From: Fimenecus sp045543095
Lineage (GTDB): Bacteria; Bacillota; Clostridia; Oscillospirales; Acutalibacteraceae
Direction of reading: 5' to 3'
Assembly (NCBI GenBank): GCA_045543095.1
Contig: JAZQMC010000013.1
Coordinates: 37,415 to 101,414, forward strand
DNA: 64,000 nucleotides
The position numbers were made by a program, and so were the translations under genes. Below are positions 15,519-24,790 of this stretch, one piece after another. The notes below the pieces were generated by a model. That model saw nothing but the letters and a program-made list of their open reading frames with translations, did not search any database and was not told the DNA's origin. Within the stretch, counting starts at the first letter, position 1. Each line of letters begins with the position of its first letter.

Positions 15519-17933
15519 ATGAATTATACACTTACGAAGAAACAAGCAAAAGAACTTGTTGAGTCAAAACTTTCTCACTTTATTGGGGTTAATCCTAATG
15601 AGGCAACAAACGAACAGTTTTATAAGGCTATTGCTCTTATTGTCAGAGATATGATGAGTCAGGGCAGAGCAGAATTTTCAAAGGAGGGCTCAAAAAAAGG
15701 AACAAAAAGAGTTTATTATCTCTGTATGGAATTCCTTATGGGCCGTTCACTTAAAAACAACCTTTACAATTTAAATCTCACAAAGGTTTTTGAAAGCGTA
15801 TTAAAAGACTACGGCGTAAAGATGGAAAGCATTTATGATTGCGAGCCCGATGCAGGTCTTGGTAACGGTGGCCTCGGTCGTCTTGCGGCTTGCTATCTTG
15901 ACGGTCTTGCAACTCAAGGTTATGTTGCAAAGGGTTATTCAATTCTTTACGAATACGGTATCTTTAAGCAGAAACTTGTTGACGGTTGGCAGACAGAACT
16001 TCCTGACTTTTGGCTTCCCGGTGGTGAAGTGTGGCTTGTTCCTCACGAAGAACAGGCTATGGAAATCAAGTTCGAGGGTGAAGTAAAGGATATCTGGGAA
16101 GAACACTATCACCATGTTGAAATTGAAAATCCGACAGTTATTCAGGCTGTTCCTTATGATATGCATGTTGCAGGTAAGGACGGTAAGGGTGTTTCTGTTC
16201 TTCGTCTTTGGTCTGCAAAAGCACCCGGTCTTGATATGGCACTCTTTAACCAGGGTGACTATATGAGAGCTATGGAAAGAAATGCTATGGCAGAGGTTAT
16301 CAGTAAAGTTCTTTATCCTGCAGACAATCATCCCGAGGGAAAATCACTTCGTCTTCGTCAGCAGTATTTCCTTGTTTCTGCATCTGTTCAGGATATTGTT
16401 CAGCACCATCTTCGTGAATTCGGTACAATGGATAATTTTGCAGATAAGGTTGCAATTCACGTAAACGATACTCATCCTACTATGGCTATTCCCGAGCTTA
16501 TGAGAATTATGCTTGACGAATGCGGCTATGGTTGGGATGAAGCTTGGAATATTGTTACAAAAACAGTTGCTTATACAAACCATACAGTTATGAAAGAAGC
16601 TCTTGAATGTTGGCCTGAGGACCTTTACAAACGTCTTATGCCACGTCTTTGGCAGATTACAAAGGAAATCGACAATCGTTTCCGTTCTTATGTATGGGAA
16701 AGCACTCATAATGCGGATATGGTCGAGAGAATGGCTGTTATTTCAAACGGTGTTGTAAGAATGGCTAATCTCTGTGTTGCAGGCTCACATTGTGTAAACG
16801 GTGTTTCTGCTCTTCACAGCGACATTCTTAAAGATACAGTTTTCGCTGATTTCTATGCACTCACTCCGGATAAGTTCACAAATGTTACAAACGGTATTGC
16901 TCACAGACGTTGGCTTTGTCAGGCTAACCCGAAGCTTACAAAATTCCTTACAGAAACTATCGGTGACGATTTTGTAAAAGATGGCGATGCACTTCTCAAT
17001 TTGAGAAAATATAAGGACGACAAAGCAGTCCTTGATGAGCTTGGTAAGATTAAGAGAGCAAATAAGGAAGAATTTGCTAAATATGTTCTGAAAGCTAACG
17101 GTATTAAGCTTGACCCTGATTCAATTTTTGATGTTCAGGTTAAACGTCTTCACGAGTACAAGCGTCAGCACCTTAATGCACTCAATATTCTTTCACAGTA
17201 CCTTGCAATTAAAGAAAATCCAAATGGTGAGTTTATCCCTCACACATATATTTTCGGTGCAAAGGCTGCATCAGGTTACTTTGTGGCGAAGAAGATTATC
17301 TCTTTCATCTGTGCACTTGCTGATGTAATCAACAATGACCCTGATGTTAAGGGCAGACTTAAAGTTGTTTATGTTGAAGATTACAATGTTACGCTTGCTG
17401 AAAAGCTTATGCCTGCTGCCGATATTTCAGAGCAGATTTCACTTGCAGGCACAGAAGCATCAGGCACAGGAAATATGAAACTTATGCTTAACGGTGCGGT
17501 GACTCTCGGCACAATGGACGGTGCTAACGTTGAAATTTACGACGCAGTCGGTGAAGATAATATCTACATCTTCGGTATGAAAACACCTGAAGTTCAGCAG
17601 TTACAGAAACGCGGATATGTTCCACAGAATTATTTTAATGCAAACGGCGAACTCCAGAAGATTCTCAATTATGCAAATCACAACGGAATTGGCGGAAAGA
17701 TGTTCCATGAAGTAACTTCAACAATTATCCACCACGACCCATATATGGTTCTTGCAGATTTTGAGTCTTACAGAAATACTCAGCAGAGAATTTCAAAAGA
17801 TTTCCTTGACCGTGATAACTGGAATAAGATGTCACTTATGAATATTTCAGGTGCAGGACGTTTTGCTGCAGACCGTGCTATTAATGAGTATGCACAGAAC
17901 ATCTGGAATGCAAAATCAGCACTTAAAAAATAA
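15519..17933 (+). CDS. glgP: Glycogen/starch/alpha-glucan phosphorylase
   Basis: 804-residue PLP enzyme that releases glucose-1-phosphate from alpha-1,4-glucans. Visible: CEPDAGLGNGGLGRLAACYLD near residue 106, the substrate region NDTHPTMAIPELMR near 315, DVQVKRLHEYKRQHLNAL near 540 and the PLP-lysine motif EASGTGNMKLMLNG near 645. Length and order are normal. A GGAGG ribosome binding site precedes the ATG. It is a single-gene unit between its own promoter and terminator. Glucose-1-phosphate made here can feed galU. Confidence 0.95.
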   Translation: MNYTLTKKQAKELVESKLSHFIGVNPNEATNEQFYKAIALIVRDMMSQGRAEFSKEGSKKGTKRVYYLCMEFLMGRSLKNNLYNLNLTKVFESVLKDYGVKMESIYDCEPDAGLGNGGLGRLAACYLDGLATQGYVAKGYSILYEYGIFKQKLVDGWQTELPDFWLPGGEVWLVPHEEQAMEIKFEGEVKDIWEEHYHHVEIENPTVIQAVPYDMHVAGKDGKGVSVLRLWSAKAPGLDMALFNQGDYMRAMERNAMAEVISKVLYPADNHPEGKSLRLRQQYFLVSASVQDIVQHHLREFGTMDNFADKVAIHVNDTHPTMAIPELMRIMLDECGYGWDEAWNIVTKTVAYTNHTVMKEALECWPEDLYKRLMPRLWQITKEIDNRFRSYVWESTHNADMVERMAVISNGVVRMANLCVAGSHCVNGVSALHSDILKDTVFADFYALTPDKFTNVTNGIAHRRWLCQANPKLTKFLTETIGDDFVKDGDALLNLRKYKDDKAVLDELGKIKRANKEEFAKYVLKANGIKLDPDSIFDVQVKRLHEYKRQHLNALNILSQYLAIKENPNGEFIPHTYIFGAKAASGYFVAKKIISFICALADVINNDPDVKGRLKVVYVEDYNVTLAEKLMPAADISEQISLAGTEASGTGNMKLMLNGAVTLGTMDGANVEIYDAVGEDNIYIFGMKTPEVQQLQKRGYVPQNYFNANGELQKILNYANHNGIGGKMFHEVTSTIIHHDPYMVLADFESYRNTQQRISKDFLDRDNWNKMSLMNISGAGRFAADRAINEYAQNIWNAKSALKK

Positions 17934-17940
17934 TATAAAA

Positions 17941-17979
17941 AGCAAGAGACAGAGCGATTCGCCCTGTCTCTTTTGCTTG
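17941..17979. terminator. Bidirectional terminator
   Basis: AGCAAGAGACAG pairs with CTGTCTCTTTTGCT and is followed by T-rich sequence. It stands between converging genes. Confidence 0.75.
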
Positions 17980-18021
17980 TTAATTTTGAATTTGTTAAAC
18001 TAATTCGCGAGCGAGTGGATT

Positions 18022-18744
18022 TTATAATATCATATTCAACACATACAACACCGCAAAGTGTATGGGGTAAAATGCATAGAACCACCATTTGAATTTCTTA
18101 CTACCTAATCTGCCGTTATAAAGGGCAATCAGCGGAATTGCACCGAGCGAAAGCCATACAAACGGAAGTGAGTTTTCCATAAGAACACAATAAACGAATG
18201 TGCCCAATGAGAAAAGTGCAAGCCGTTTTGTTTTTTCTTTTGTGATTACAGGGAACAAGCAAAGCAGAATACCCGCAAGACCATAATCAAGATGAACTTT
18301 AATTCCCACAAGTGAAACAGAATTATCGCAGAAATACATAAATCCTGTAAGTGCAAGCATATAAAACACAAAAAGACTTATGTAAAATGCACGGGTGAGG
18401 GCCTTTTTGTTCTTTGCCATTTCAATTTCAAGAAAAATACAGCAAAGGGGAATTGAAAGTGCCAAGGTGAAAAGCACATTAAGATAGATTTGTGTAACGC
18501 CGCCGTTTATAAGGTCGCTGATAATATAAACCGCCTGACAGATAAGACCTAACACGAAAACCTGCAAGAAATATCTCACCTTATTTTTGGTGTGACGGCA
18601 ACCCTCGGCAATAAAGAATGCAAAAATGGGCATTGCAAGTCTGCCTACATACCGAAGCCAAGTAATTTCGGGGAAAAGCAATACGCCCGCGTGGTCAAGC
18701 AGCATTGATATACAGGCAATGAGTTTTAGTTTGTTAGAGTTCAT
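18022..18744 (-). CDS. TraX-family membrane protein
   Basis: 240 residues, about eight membrane helices. The N-terminus LKLIACISMLLDHAG and RYVGRLAMPIFAFFIAEGC with following HTKN match the TraX family, named after the F-plasmid pilin acetylase. Chromosomal homologues are common in clostridia and may acylate surface molecules; the target here is unknown. It starts 7 bases after the zinc ribbon gene, so the two are probably co-transcribed. Confidence 0.75.
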   Translation of the reverse strand: MNSNKLKLIACISMLLDHAGVLLFPEITWLRYVGRLAMPIFAFFIAEGCRHTKNKVRYFLQVFVLGLICQAVYIISDLINGGVTQIYLNVLFTLALSIPLCCIFLEIEMAKNKKALTRAFYISLFVFYMLALTGFMYFCDNSVSLVGIKVHLDYGLAGILLCLFPVITKEKTKRLALFSLGTFVYCVLMENSLPFVWLSLGAIPLIALYNGRLGSKKFKWWFYAFYPIHFAVLYVLNMIL

Positions 18745-18751
18745 AAATGAA

Positions 18752-19054
18752 TTAGTCCTTGTTCATTCTTTTGAGTTTTCTTAAATTCTTTTCAATTCTT
18801 TTAAGCTCTGATATTTCATATTTTCTTCCACAATTAGAGCATTCGAAAAAATATGTGACAAATTTAACGTCACCAACCAAAAAAGTATCTCCACCGGGCA
18901 TAGAAAAATCATAATTCTTTGCTTCTGCTGAATGGGAATTAACAATTTTTTCACGCTTTTTTCTTTCGAGTAAGTTATTGCAATTCGTACAGTAATGTTT
19001 TTTATATAAGAAATAAAGACTGCAATTTATTTCTTTTTTTGTACCCATAATCAT
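18752..19054 (-). CDS. Small zinc-ribbon protein
   Basis: 100 residues with two Cys pairs, CTNC near residue 22 and CSNC near 74, spaced to form one zinc site, and a Lys/Arg-rich C-terminus. It may bind nucleic acid or serve as a structural protein; no named family is recognised. GAGGAGG gives a strong ribosome binding site. Its AT-rich composition differs somewhat from its neighbours. Confidence 0.65.
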   Translation of the reverse strand: MIMGTKKEINCSLYFLYKKHYCTNCNNLLERKKREKIVNSHSAEAKNYDFSMPGGDTFLVGDVKFVTYFFECSNCGRKYEISELKRIEKNLRKLKRMNKD

Positions 19055-19116
19055 AAATTAAGCCTCCTCAAATAAAGGTCAATTTCAATATATCATTTCA
19101 CGAAAAATTTGTCAAC

Positions 19117-19145
19117 AAAAAACGGGACGGTGTGGGCACCGTCCC
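19117..19145 (-). terminator. Terminator-like hairpin for the minus strand
   Basis: A perfect 9-bp stem GGGACGGTG/CACCGTCCC with a 4-base loop; read on the minus strand it runs into GTTTTTT. It follows the gene at 19181-20038. Confidence 0.8.
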
Positions 19146-19180
19146 CTACATTTTGCATTTTTCACTTTGAATTTTGCATT

Positions 19181-20038
19181 TTACTGTTGTGGTGGCATTG
19201 AATTTTGCATCATCTGTGACATCATTCCGCCGTTTTTCTTTTTAGGTGGCTTGTAAGCGGGAGGATTCTTCATAAGCTCTTTAGCTTTTTTGCCCGCACC
19301 GCTTGCAAGGTATTTGTTAACTGCAACAACGGTTTGTGCGAAATCATCATCTGTGATTTCTGCAAGGCAACGGTCAAGAAGTTCTTGTTCGTTATTGAGT
19401 TCACCTAAAATTGTAACAACAACAAGGTCTTGAACATCGTTTGTGCCGTTTTCATAAATATCGCTTAAAATCTTGAAGAGCTTTTTGATGGTCTTCTGGT
19501 CATTAAAACGGATTGTTTCTATAATGAGCCTGTTAGCGTGATTTACAAAGAAATCGTCGCCCAAGAATTCAGAGTATGTCTGCACATTCTCGTTAAGTGC
19601 GTCTTTAAGCTCGGGATAAACCTGTGTAATACGGCTTGCAAGAGTATAAGCGTCATAATTTGCACCGTTTTTTGCCGCGGATTTTGAAACTGTATGTGGT
19701 GCTTTTTTTGTTGCAACCTGACGTGCTTTTTTGCCGTGTGAAGAAACAACGGTATCGTTAATTTCGTTGCAGAGTGATTTGATTGAACGCTCGTCACAAT
19801 CTTCAAGGTCAAGAAGGTTTGATTCGGTTTTAACAAATTCGCCGTCACTAACCTTTTCCATAATATCAAGAAGATTGTCGTGGCTTAAAAGCTTAACTGT
19901 AAGGTCACCCTTTGTAAATTCAACAAAAGCAGTTTCATCTTCGCTTGTAACGGGAGTGGTAAGCTCAAAACCGTTATCTTTAAATTTTTCTGTACAGCCC
20001 TTTAAAATGAGTTCAAGAGCTTCTGTTCTTTCAAGCAT
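19181..20038 (-). CDS. Protein of unknown function
   Basis: 285 residues, no signal peptide or membrane helix, so cytoplasmic. An acidic N-terminal alpha/beta part (about 1-95) is joined by a Lys/Ala-rich linker (about 100-125) to a helical part (about 130-255). The C-terminus is rich in Lys, Pro, Met and Gln. The family is not recognised. It is monocistronic, with its own terminator, and divergent from ddl. Confidence 0.7.
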   Translation of the reverse strand: MLERTEALELILKGCTEKFKDNGFELTTPVTSEDETAFVEFTKGDLTVKLLSHDNLLDIMEKVSDGEFVKTESNLLDLEDCDERSIKSLCNEINDTVVSSHGKKARQVATKKAPHTVSKSAAKNGANYDAYTLASRITQVYPELKDALNENVQTYSEFLGDDFFVNHANRLIIETIRFNDQKTIKKLFKILSDIYENGTNDVQDLVVVTILGELNNEQELLDRCLAEITDDDFAQTVVAVNKYLASGAGKKAKELMKNPPAYKPPKKKNGGMMSQMMQNSMPPQQ

Positions 20039-20128
20039 TTTGAATACCTCTAATCAAAAAATTTATATATCTTATAAAGTATAACACATTTATTTTTATT
20101 TGTCATTAAAAATTTGTGAATATTATAA

Positions 20129-20157
20129 TTGATTAGTTAAATATATTGTGATAAAAT
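20129..20157 (+). promoter_or_regulatory. Promoter of ddl-ywiB-argS
   Basis: TTGATT, 17-base spacer, TAAAAT. Confidence 0.65.
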
Positions 20158-20198
20158 AAATATATCTATGGCTAACAGTCAGTTATGGAGTGAATTTT

Positions 20199-21278
20199 AT
20201 GAAAAATGCATTGATAATTTTTGGCGGTGTATCTTCGGAGCACGATGTTTCTTGCGTTTCTGCGACATCAGTTATCAGAAATATACCAAAAGATAAATAT
20301 AATGTGGTTATGCTTGGAATTACCAAGCAGGGTGAAATGTTCGTTTTTGACGGAGATTATAACAAACTTAAAAAAGACGGTTGGCTTGAGGATAAATCAA
20401 AGCTTAAAAAGGCTGTCATTTCAACCGACCGTGCTGACCGTGGAATTATCGTTTTTAATGAAAGCGGGTATGAGAAGATAAGAATTGATGTCTGCTTCCC
20501 TGTAATGCACGGAAAAAATGGTGAGGACGGCACAATGCAAGGCCTTCTCACAATCGCAGGTATTCCTTATGTTGGCTGTAACACAATGGCGTCCGCTGTT
20601 TGTATGGATAAGGCTATGACAAACGCAATCTGCGATATTAACGGAATTCAGCAGGCAAAATGGAAATACATAACAAAATACGACTTTGAACGTCGTGGCA
20701 GAGAATTCGCAAGAGAGTGCGAAGAATATTTAGGTCTTCCCGTATTCATTAAACCCGCAAATGCAGGGTCTTCAGTTGGTGTTGTTAAAGCAAAAACACT
20801 TGAGGAGATTCAGCGTGGACTTGATTATGCCTTGCAATTTGATTCACGAGTTGTTGTTGAAGAAGCAATTCTCGGTGCAGAGGTTGAATGTGCGGTTATG
20901 GGTAACGACGAGCCGTTTGCAGGTGCAGTTGGTGAAATCGAGCCAAGTAACGAATTTTACGATTTCGAGGCAAAATATGAGTCCGACAGCGGTCTTCATA
21001 TTCCTGCAAGAATCGGCGACGAAAAGATTAAAGAGGTTCAGGAAAAGGCAATTAAAGCATATAAGGCTTGGGGTTGTTCAGGCCTTGCAAGAGTTGATTT
21101 CTTTGTAAGATATTCTGACGGAGCCGTGCTTTTAAACGAGCCAAACACTCTTCCCGGATTTACAAATATCAGTATGTACCCGATGCTTATGGATAAAGCA
21201 GGAATTTCCTATGGTGATTTGATTGATAAGCTTTGCGTTTTCGCTATGGAAAAATGGGAAAAGGAATTTGCACAATGA
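20199..21278 (+). CDS. ddl: D-alanine-D-alanine ligase
   Basis: 359-residue ATP-grasp enzyme that makes the D-Ala-D-Ala end of the peptidoglycan precursor. Visible: GGVSSEHDVSCVSA at residues 8-21, the ATP loop NAGSSVGV near 188 and LNEPNTLPGFTNISMYP near 311, including the metal-binding Asn. GGAG at 20187 supports the ATG at 20199 over the GTG at 20190. The residues after the omega-loop region fit an ordinary D-Ala ligase; D-Ala-D-Lac specificity cannot be excluded by eye. Confidence 0.95.
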   Translation: MKNALIIFGGVSSEHDVSCVSATSVIRNIPKDKYNVVMLGITKQGEMFVFDGDYNKLKKDGWLEDKSKLKKAVISTDRADRGIIVFNESGYEKIRIDVCFPVMHGKNGEDGTMQGLLTIAGIPYVGCNTMASAVCMDKAMTNAICDINGIQQAKWKYITKYDFERRGREFARECEEYLGLPVFIKPANAGSSVGVVKAKTLEEIQRGLDYALQFDSRVVVEEAILGAEVECAVMGNDEPFAGAVGEIEPSNEFYDFEAKYESDSGLHIPARIGDEKIKEVQEKAIKAYKAWGCSGLARVDFFVRYSDGAVLLNEPNTLPGFTNISMYPMLMDKAGISYGDLIDKLCVFAMEKWEKEFAQ

Positions 21279-21694
21279 GAACAAACGCGGTTATAAAAAT
21301 TGTCAGTAAGCAACGCACAGAAAACGGTGACCACGCAGGTGAAATGTCCGTTTTAGGTCGTATTACTTATGATGGCAACAAGAATATAATTGAATATATT
21401 GAGAATAATGAAGAAACAGGTCCCGAAGAAACAACAATAACAGTTTTCGAAAATGATACTGTAAGCATTGTTCGTAACGGTCAGTTCAGTTCTGAAATGA
21501 TGGTTGAAAAAGGCAAACGCCATCACACATTCTACAAAACACCTTACGGTGAATTGACAATGGGTATTTACGGCAATCAGGTTGATTGGTCAAGGAATGA
21601 AACAGGAGCGGTTCTCAAAATGAGATATTCGCTCGATTTCAACAACGGCTTTGTATCAGAAAACACAATGATTATTTATATTGAGGAGAAATAA
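21275..21694 (+). CDS. DUF1934 (YwiB-like) calycin-fold protein
   Basis: 139 residues, beta-rich, with FYKTPYGELTMGIYG near residue 87 and MRYSLDFNNGF near 114, typical of DUF1934. Its start overlaps the ddl stop by four bases (ATGA). The B. subtilis homologue ywiB also lies next to argS, so the neighbourhood supports the call. Biochemical role unknown. Confidence 0.8.
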   Translation: MRTNAVIKIVSKQRTENGDHAGEMSVLGRITYDGNKNIIEYIENNEETGPEETTITVFENDTVSIVRNGQFSSEMMVEKGKRHHTFYKTPYGELTMGIYGNQVDWSRNETGAVLKMRYSLDFNNGFVSENTMIIYIEEK

Positions 21695-21696
21695 GG

Positions 21697-23442
21697 ATGT
21701 CTAAATTAGTTAAACAGGCTACTAACGAATTACATACACTTATTGTTGATGCACTCGGAAGAGCAGTTGCACAGGGCGAAATCCCTGCAGAGCCAATTCC
21801 TGCATTCAATATCGAAGTTCCTGCAAATCGTGATAACGGTGACTATTCATCAAACATCGCATTTGTTTGTGCAAAGGTTTTCCGTCGTGCACCAAAAATG
21901 ATTGCAGATTTAGTTGCTAAATATATCCGACTTGACGGCACATATTTTGATTCTTGCACAGTAGCAGGTGCAGGCTTTGTAAACTTTACACTTTCAAAGG
22001 ATTTCTATGCTGATATTCTTCTTGATGTTAAGGCACAGGGCAAGAATTACGGCAGAAGTGACTACGGTGAGGGCAAGAAAATCAACGTTGAATTCGTTTC
22101 TGCTAACCCAACAGGACCAATGCACATGGGTAATGCCCGTGGCGGTGCATTAGGTGATTGCTTGGCAGCCGTACTTGATATGGCTGGTTATGAGGTAGAA
22201 AGAGAATTCTATGTTAATGATGCGGGAAATCAGATTGAAAAATTCGGTCTTTCACTTGATATCCGTTATCAACAGATTTTCAAGGGCGAAGATGCGGTAG
22301 AGCTTCCCGAAGATAGCTATCACGGTGAAGACATCAAGGAAAGAGCACAGCAGTTTGCCGATGTTTATGGCGACGAATATATGAATAAGAGTGAAGACGA
22401 AAGAAGAAAAGCACTTGTTGAGTTTGCTCTTCCTAAAAATATCGATAATATGAAAGCCAATATGGCAAAGTACAGAATTGAGTATAATACTTGGTTTATG
22501 GAAAGTCAGCTTCACAACAGCGGTGCGGTGAAAGAGGTTATCGATTACCTTACAAATAAAGGATTGACATACGAAAAAGACGGTGCAGTTTGGTATAACA
22601 ATATCAAAGTACAGACTGAAATGCTCTTGAAACAGGGCAAAACACAGGAAGAAATTGATAAGCTTGAACTCAAAGATGATGTTCTTATCCGTCAGAATGG
22701 AAACCCGACATATTTTGCAGCAGATATCGCTTATCATAAGAATAAGCTTGTTACCCGTGGCTTTGACAAGGCAATCAACATCTGGGGTGCAGACCACCAC
22801 GGTCACGTTGCACGTCTTAAAGGTGTTCTTGAAGCACTTGACCTTGACAGTAGCCGTCTTGACATAATTTTAATGCAACTTGTTCGCCTTACCCGTGACG
22901 GCGAGGTTGTAAGAATGAGCAAGCGTACAGGTAAGGCAATCACACTCGTTGACTTGCTTGAAGATATCCCTGTTGATGCAGTTCGTTTCCTATTCAATAT
23001 GCGTGAACCAGGTTCACAGATGGATTTTGACCTTGATTTAGCAGTTGAACAGTCAAGCCAAAACCCTGTTTACTATTGTCAGTATGCAAATGCTCGTATT
23101 CACAGTATTTTGCGTAAGATTGAAGCAGACGGTGTAACAGTTCGTGACTGCACAAAGGATGAACTCAAACTCCTTACAGCTCCCGAAGAAATCGAGCTCA
23201 TCCGACATCTTGCATCTCTTACAGATGAAATTGTGAACTCTGCAAAGAACTATGACCCTGCAAAGATTACTCGTTATTGCATTGACTTGGCAACTCTTTT
23301 CCACAAGTTCTATAATGCTTGCCGTGTTGCTGTGGAAGACGAAGCACTTATGCAGGCTCGACTCTACCTTTGCACTTGTGTTATGAATGTAATAACAAAC
23401 ATTCTCACAACATTCAGCATTAGCACACCGGAAAGTATGTAA
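21697..23442 (+). CDS. argS: Arginyl-tRNA synthetase
   Basis: 581-residue class I enzyme. N-terminal additional domain, then the HIGH-type motif as SANPTGPMHMGNARGG near residue 126, the insert with GADHHGHVARLK near 365, the KMSKS-type motif as RMSKRTGKAITL near 407 and an anticodon-binding helical domain. Normal length. No T-box leader precedes it; it is third in the ddl unit, with AAGGAT-type spacing to the previous gene of 2 bases. Confidence 0.96.
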   Translation: MSKLVKQATNELHTLIVDALGRAVAQGEIPAEPIPAFNIEVPANRDNGDYSSNIAFVCAKVFRRAPKMIADLVAKYIRLDGTYFDSCTVAGAGFVNFTLSKDFYADILLDVKAQGKNYGRSDYGEGKKINVEFVSANPTGPMHMGNARGGALGDCLAAVLDMAGYEVEREFYVNDAGNQIEKFGLSLDIRYQQIFKGEDAVELPEDSYHGEDIKERAQQFADVYGDEYMNKSEDERRKALVEFALPKNIDNMKANMAKYRIEYNTWFMESQLHNSGAVKEVIDYLTNKGLTYEKDGAVWYNNIKVQTEMLLKQGKTQEEIDKLELKDDVLIRQNGNPTYFAADIAYHKNKLVTRGFDKAINIWGADHHGHVARLKGVLEALDLDSSRLDIILMQLVRLTRDGEVVRMSKRTGKAITLVDLLEDIPVDAVRFLFNMREPGSQMDFDLDLAVEQSSQNPVYYCQYANARIHSILRKIEADGVTVRDCTKDELKLLTAPEEIELIRHLASLTDEIVNSAKNYDPAKITRYCIDLATLFHKFYNACRVAVEDEALMQARLYLCTCVMNVITNILTTFSISTPESM

Positions 23443-23482
23443 AAAACATATTGCAAAGGGTACGAGAAAGGTGGCGATTAGT

Positions 23483-23872
23483 TTGTATAGTATTGACCAA
23501 ATTATGGATATGCTTGATTGGAATAATTCACATGAAGTTCAAGCAAAAGGACGTGAATTAGCAAAAGAAGTTGAGTGTATCAATGTGTTTTTACAACCAT
23601 TGCACTCAAGACATAATAAAAATGTATGGGATAATTGTGCTATAGTTTTGGCTGATAAGACAGATGAAGAAATTAGTCCCTATCTATATGCACTATTTGA
23701 TTGGTTACAAGATATGAATTGGCCAGGTGCTGATTGTATTTTAAACAGATTAAAAGAATACAATGATGATAAATGGCTTAATTATGTCTTGAATGACTGT
23801 ATAAACAAAGCGATATTATTAAAAGAAGAAAACTGGTTGAATATATTGCAATCAATTTCAAAGGGAAAATAG
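23483..23872 (+). CDS. DUF5071-like small protein
   Basis: 129 residues with the motif ALFDWLQDMNWPGADCI near residue 72, which is characteristic of DUF5071-type helical-repeat proteins. The likely start is TTG at 23483, eight bases after AGGTGG; a GTG at 23471 overlaps that site. The gene is clearly more AT-rich than argS before it and the GGGtGRT pair after it, which suggests later acquisition. Some small proteins of this kind occur as immunity proteins, but no toxin gene is next to it. Confidence 0.55.
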   Translation: MYSIDQIMDMLDWNNSHEVQAKGRELAKEVECINVFLQPLHSRHNKNVWDNCAIVLADKTDEEISPYLYALFDWLQDMNWPGADCILNRLKEYNDDKWLNYVLNDCINKAILLKEENWLNILQSISKGK

Positions 23873-23875
23873 TAC

Positions 23876-23899
23876 GGGACGCTTATTGCGTCCCTTTTT
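23876..23899 (+). terminator. Terminator after the DUF5071-like gene
   Basis: Perfect 7-bp stem GGGACGC/GCGTCCC with a TTATT loop, then five T. Confidence 0.85.
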
Positions 23900-23996
23900 A
23901 TTGACTATATTACTGCATTTTTATGGAAAAATTGTCTATAATACAATTATGACTATAATTTTTGTTTTCATTGTCAATCTTTTGTCAAAATAACTA

Positions 23997-24025
23997 TTGA
24001 AAAATAGGACAAGTAATTGTATAAT
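23997..24025 (+). promoter_or_regulatory. Promoter of the IscU-like/GGGtGRT pair
   Basis: TTGAAA, 17-base spacer, perfect TATAAT; the start codon is 51 bases downstream behind GAAAGGAG. Confidence 0.75.
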
Positions 24026-24076
24026 TTATAAGATAGGAATTATTCCGTTAAAATATGAAAGGAGTTTTCATTTATT

Positions 24077-24772
24077 ATGATTCACTACTCACATGAAGTT
24101 GAAAAAATGTGCTGTGTAGCAAAAGGTCCTCACCACGGTCCGGCTCCGATTCCTGAAGAAGGAAAATGGGTAAAGGCTTATGAAATCAAAGATATTTCAG
24201 GTTTTTCACACGGCATCGGTTGGTGTGCTCCTCAGCAGGGTACATGTAAGCTCACACTTAACATTAAAGAAGGTATTGTTGAAGAAGCACTTGTTGAAAC
24301 ACTCGGTTGTTCAGGTATGACTCACTCAGCTGCTATGGCTGCTGAAATTCTTCCCGGCAAAACTCTTCTTGAATGCCTTAACACAGACCTTGTTTGTGAC
24401 GCTATCAACACAGCTATGAGAGAAATCTTCCTCCAGCTCGTTTATGGTCGTTCACAGTCTGCTTTCTCAGAAGACGGTCTTGTTGTTGGTGCAGGTCTTG
24501 AAGACCTTGGTAAAGGACTTCGTTCACAGGTTGGTACAATGTTCTCAACAAAAGTTAAGGGCGTTCGTTACATGGAAATGGCAGAAGGCTATATCACAAG
24601 AATGGCTCTTGATGCTGATGACCAGGTTATCGGTTATGAATTCGTTAAACTTGGCAAGATGATGGAAGATATCCGTCACGGTATGGATGCTGCTACAGCA
24701 CTTAAGAACAATACAGGTTCATATGGTCGTTTTGCAGATGCTGCAAAATACATTGACCCAAGAGAAGAATAA
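24077..24772 (+). CDS. IscU-like iron-sulfur scaffold-type protein
   Basis: 231 residues. The central region GWCAPQQGTCKLTLNI (about 49-64) and LVETLGCSGMTHSAAMAAEIL (about 73-93) resembles the IscU/NifU scaffold fold, with Cys residues in the places expected for cluster or zinc binding and the GCSG(M) motif. It is longer than IscU because of a C-terminal extension (about 135-231). It stands directly before a GGGtGRT gene; this pairing recurs in anaerobes and its role is not established. Codon use is strongly biased, as in highly expressed genes. Confidence 0.75.
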   Translation: MIHYSHEVEKMCCVAKGPHHGPAPIPEEGKWVKAYEIKDISGFSHGIGWCAPQQGTCKLTLNIKEGIVEEALVETLGCSGMTHSAAMAAEILPGKTLLECLNTDLVCDAINTAMREIFLQLVYGRSQSAFSEDGLVVGAGLEDLGKGLRSQVGTMFSTKVKGVRYMEMAEGYITRMALDADDQVIGYEFVKLGKMMEDIRHGMDAATALKNNTGSYGRFADAAKYIDPREE

Positions 24773-24790
24773 GAGAAGGAGGATACTAAA

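Noticed and set aside
20129..21696. T-box or other riboswitch before argS, and before proS at 50390-50466
   Set aside because: No T-box sequence (TGGNACCGCG) or specifier-type leader; both genes have short, unstructured upstream regions or lie inside an operon.
22252..22997. Minus-strand open frames within argS
   Set aside because: Antisense shadows of a full-length arginyl-tRNA synthetase; no ribosome binding site or family features.
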